Assembly (NCBI GenBank): GCA_947455025.1 | Contig: CANGLU010000028.1 | Coordinates: 1 to 35,470, forward strand | DNA: 35,470 nt | Direction: 5' to 3' | Origin: Hyphomicrobiales bacterium | GTDB lineage: Bacteria > Pseudomonadota > Alphaproteobacteria > Rhizobiales > Beijerinckiaceae | Part shown: positions 33,412 through 35,470 of the stretch, one piece after another | Layout: every line of letters begins with the position of its first letter | Numbering within the stretch: position 1 is the stretch's first letter | Notes under the pieces: model-generated | Told to the model about the DNA's origin: nothing | The model's database searches: none | What the model saw: the letters and a program-made list of their open reading frames with translations, nothing else | Program-made: the position numbers and the translations under genes

Positions 33412-34194
33412 ATGCGCATAGCGACCTGGAACGTCAATTCGATACGCCAAAGGGTTGACCATTTGGTAGCTTGGATCAAAGAAACAGCGCCCGATATTTG
33501 CTGTCTTCAGGAATTAAAATGCACCGAAGAGACGTTTCCGCGCCTGGAGGTCGAAGCCTTGGGCTATAATATCGAGCTTCTTGGACAAAAAACCTTCAAT
33601 GGTGTGGCGATTCTTTCTAAATATCGGATCGATGACGTGGTCCGCGGCCTGCCCGGCGATGAGAGTGATGAACAAGCACGGTTTATAGAGATTGGCATTT
33701 CAACCGGTAAGGGCGCATTGCGAGTCGCTTCCATTTACGCCCCAAATGGAAATCCGCTGGGTACAGACAAATTTCCTTACAAATTAGGCTTTCTAGATCG
33801 ATTAATTCGGCGAGCACGTGAGCATCTAGCGAACGAAGAAGACTTCATATTTGCCGGCGATTACAACATCATTCCAATGCCAGAAGATGCCGAAAATCCT
33901 GCACAATGGGTCAATGACGCGCTGTTTCAGCCTGAATCTCGCGCAAAATGGCGGGAGTTAATGAACCTCGGACTAACCGATGCGATCAGGGCTACAAACG
34001 CAAATAAGCAAATCTATACATTCTGGGATTACCAGGCCGGAGCCTGGCAAAAGAACAATGGCATCCGGATTGACCACCTGCTGTTATCGCCTTTGTGCGC
34101 CGATAGGCTGGCTGGCACTTCGATTGATAAGCATGTTCGCGGATGGGAGAAGCCGTCCGATCACGTTCCAGTTAGAATAGATATCAATCTTTAA
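33412..34194 (+). CDS. xthA: Exodeoxyribonuclease III
   Basis: AP endonuclease / 3'-5' exonuclease of base-excision repair, 260 aa. It contains MRIATWNVNSIRQR at the start, CCLQELKCTEETFP with the metal-binding Glu, FNGVAILSK, ASIYAPNGNP, AGDYNIIP, FWDYQAGAW, RIDHLLLSP and SDHVPV at the end. The ATG at 33412 fits the family start; an in-frame TTG at 33397 adds five residues. Its last four bases overlap the end of the convergent K+ channel gene. Confidence 0.95.
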   Translation: MRIATWNVNSIRQRVDHLVAWIKETAPDICCLQELKCTEETFPRLEVEALGYNIELLGQKTFNGVAILSKYRIDDVVRGLPGDESDEQARFIEIGISTGKGALRVASIYAPNGNPLGTDKFPYKLGFLDRLIRRAREHLANEEDFIFAGDYNIIPMPEDAENPAQWVNDALFQPESRAKWRELMNLGLTDAIRATNANKQIYTFWDYQAGAWQKNNGIRIDHLLLSPLCADRLAGTSIDKHVRGWEKPSDHVPVRIDINL

Positions 34195-35237
34195 CGGGCA
34201 AACGAAGATAGGGCTTTGCTGAGATCATCGCGTGGCTTGGCCGCGATCATCATCGCCTCTTCCGTCGTGATAATCTGCTCGCGTTGTAGCAGCGCCAATG
34301 CCGCAATCACGGGATTAACGGAACTATCTACCACCGCCACTCCCGAAGCTGTCGTCGTAGCCTCCGGCTTGTCATGGCCATCAAGTGTTTCGCCAAACAA
34401 CAACACCATAATGGTCTTTCCGACGATGTTCATCAAAATCGAGAACAATATCAATCCAGAAAACATGGTAAAAACAGCAATGACACGGCCAAACAAGGTT
34501 ACCGGATATAAATCTCCATATCCCGTGGTCGTTAGCGTAACCAAACACCACCAAACAGCAGTTGGAATAGATTGGAAAAACCGCTTATCTTCCGGAATTT
34601 CAACGCCCGTAATAGGATCTTTCGGCACAAACACCTCAGCCTGTTGGCCCGTTTGTACCGCAATTTCATCCAATGCCGCCTGACCTTCAGAAATCGTAGA
34701 AGGCGCGTACAAAACGCCTTCCGTGTAATACATCAAACTTGATGAAATCATCGTCACCGCAAAAAGCGTGATGAGGTAAATATTCAAGTTCAAGATCAAA
34801 GGGTTCCGCTTTTTCGCCATTTGCGAACCCATCATCTCCATCGCTTGGCGAGCCAGCTTTAAAACGCGCATGACACGGAGAACGCGCATCACGCGTAAAA
34901 TTCGTGTTCCGCGCAGTGCAGAGGTGTTCAGGAAAAGAAGCAGTGAAGGCAAGATGGAAAGAAGATCGACCAAGCCCCAGAAACTAAATACAAATTTCAA
35001 TCTGTTCTTAGCAAAATAAAAATTGCCAATATATTCGAGGACGAAAATTCCCAATGTGAAGTTTTCGAAAATAGCTACCGCATGTTCATGATGCTCAACA
35101 AAGTCGGACAATGTTTCAAGAGCAATGCCTAAACACGAAACAAAGATAACGAGAGCGATAAAGGTTTGGAAATGTCGATGCCAAACAAAAGTATGGTCCG
35201 TGAACATCCGATCAAGGAAATCATGAATTTTACGCAT
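34191..35237 (-). CDS. Voltage-gated-type potassium channel (ion transport protein)
   Basis: Six-span cation channel subunit of 348 aa from ATG 35237, with GGTGAG upstream. S1-S3 occupy the first 100 residues. S4 has arginines or lysines at every third position (RILRVMRVLRVMRVLKLAR), the voltage-sensor pattern. The pore has the K+ filter TTTGYGD followed by S6 (VIAVFTMFSGLILFSILMN). Between S5 and the pore helix lies an unusually long outer loop of about 60 residues with many acidic residues. A cytoplasmic tail of about 70 residues carries no recognisable RCK or cyclic-nucleotide domain. It would act as a homotetramer in the inner membrane. Confidence 0.9.
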   Translation of the reverse strand: MRKIHDFLDRMFTDHTFVWHRHFQTFIALVIFVSCLGIALETLSDFVEHHEHAVAIFENFTLGIFVLEYIGNFYFAKNRLKFVFSFWGLVDLLSILPSLLLFLNTSALRGTRILRVMRVLRVMRVLKLARQAMEMMGSQMAKKRNPLILNLNIYLITLFAVTMISSSLMYYTEGVLYAPSTISEGQAALDEIAVQTGQQAEVFVPKDPITGVEIPEDKRFFQSIPTAVWWCLVTLTTTGYGDLYPVTLFGRVIAVFTMFSGLILFSILMNIVGKTIMVLLFGETLDGHDKPEATTTASGVAVVDSSVNPVIAALALLQREQIITTEEAMMIAAKPRDDLSKALSSFAR

Positions 35238-35328
35238 TACCACTCACCCCACTATTACGGGGCGATTAAGCGTATCTGCAAAAAGCTTGTCAACGACTGA
35301 GCGTTTAATTTTACAAAAAATATATGGC

Positions 35329-35470
35329 GGTTTCAGGAATCTAGCGCAACGGGGCTAATATGGGCTCCGCATGACACAGAAGCAGTATAGTCGCCTCAGC
35401 TTTGAGGATCGAGAAGCCATCAGCCGTGGGTTGGCCGCAAGTTTATCATTTGCTGAGATTGCTCGGCAGG
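35329..35470 (+). mobile_element. Left end of an IS30-family insertion sequence (partial)
   Basis: The short non-coding stretch before the transposase (around TTTCAGGAATCTAGCGCAAC) resembles the terminal inverted repeats of IS30-type elements. The precise end cannot be fixed without the right end, which is beyond the window. The boundary given is an estimate. Confidence 0.45.
35371..35470 (+). CDS. IS30-family transposase, N-terminal fragment (cut by window edge)
   Basis: 33 codons from ATG 35371 run off the window. The start, MTQKQYSRLSFEDREAISRG followed by LAASLSFAEIARQ, matches the first helix-turn-helix of IS30 transposases, in which the sequence continues with a GRSPSTVSRE-type recognition helix. 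Only this domain is visible, so whether the element is intact is unknown. Confidence 0.8.
   Translation, partial: MTQKQYSRLSFEDREAISRGLAASLSFAEIARQ

Noticed and set aside
1-35470. CRISPR array, prophage or a defence island
   Set aside because: No regularly spaced repeats, cas genes, phage structural genes or restriction/retron/CBASS-type genes were found; apart from the IS30 start the gene content is chromosomal.

Overview
The window looks like chromosomal DNA from an alphaproteobacterium, most likely of the order Hyphomicrobiales (Rhizobiales). The reasons are gene order and gene families. The amino-acid transporter aapJQMP lies divergent from metC. A cysK / alanyl-tRNA editing / sseA run is present. 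pepA | lptF-lptG-lptD-rsmA converges on gmk-mltG-fabF-acpP-fabG-fabD. An NDUFS4-like complex I accessory subunit, a ChrR-type cupin protein and a chi subunit of DNA polymerase III are also encoded. By eye the base composition is close to 50% G+C, low for that order. Gene density is high, and several convergent gene pairs touch or overlap at their 3' ends.

Layout. Positions 1-1110 hold a protein-isoaspartate methyltransferase family gene, tRNA-Cys and tRNA-Asn. Positions 1221-7567 form a light / photo-oxidative stress and membrane-lipid island: DNA photolyase, a COG2907 FAD oxidoreductase, a DUF1365 protein and a cyclopropane-fatty-acid synthase-like methyltransferase on the + strand, facing an SDR and a ChrR-like protein on the - strand. 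The last of these has lost its zinc ligands and has no sigma-factor gene beside it. Positions 7762-10359 are sulfur and translation-quality genes (cysK, alaX, sseA). Positions 10356-15987 are the general L-amino-acid ABC transporter and the divergent metC. Positions 15997-17141 hold a PNPOx-like flavoprotein, tRNA-Arg, the complex I accessory subunit and tRNA-Pro. Positions 17252-19117 encode a YheS-like ABC-F ATPase.

Positions 19118-19492 are the only long stretch without a conventional gene and hold the least expected signal. It is a chain of hairpins with a tiny - strand ORF (29 codons, cationic and hydrophobic) behind a strong Shine-Dalgarno sequence. Its start codon sits inside one of the hairpins. 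In three hairpins the pairing is better on the - strand RNA because of G-U wobbles, so the - strand is probably the working RNA.

Positions 19493-26738 cover a small lipoprotein, holC, pepA and the LPS-export genes lptF, lptG and lptD. rsmA follows lptD directly, without the surA and pdxA genes usual in relatives. gmk and mltG on the opposite strand also lack the usual yicC between them. Positions 29720-33235 are the fatty-acid synthesis cluster fabF-acpP-fabG-fabD (transcribed right to left). xthA, a voltage-gated-type K+ channel and the start of an IS30-family transposase end the window.

Functionally, most genes are housekeeping (envelope lipids, LPS export, peptidoglycan, ribosome and tRNA maintenance, amino-acid uptake, sulfur amino acids). 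The accessory parts are the photo-oxidative / lipid island, the structured RNA with its small ORF, the K+ channel and the IS element at the right edge.
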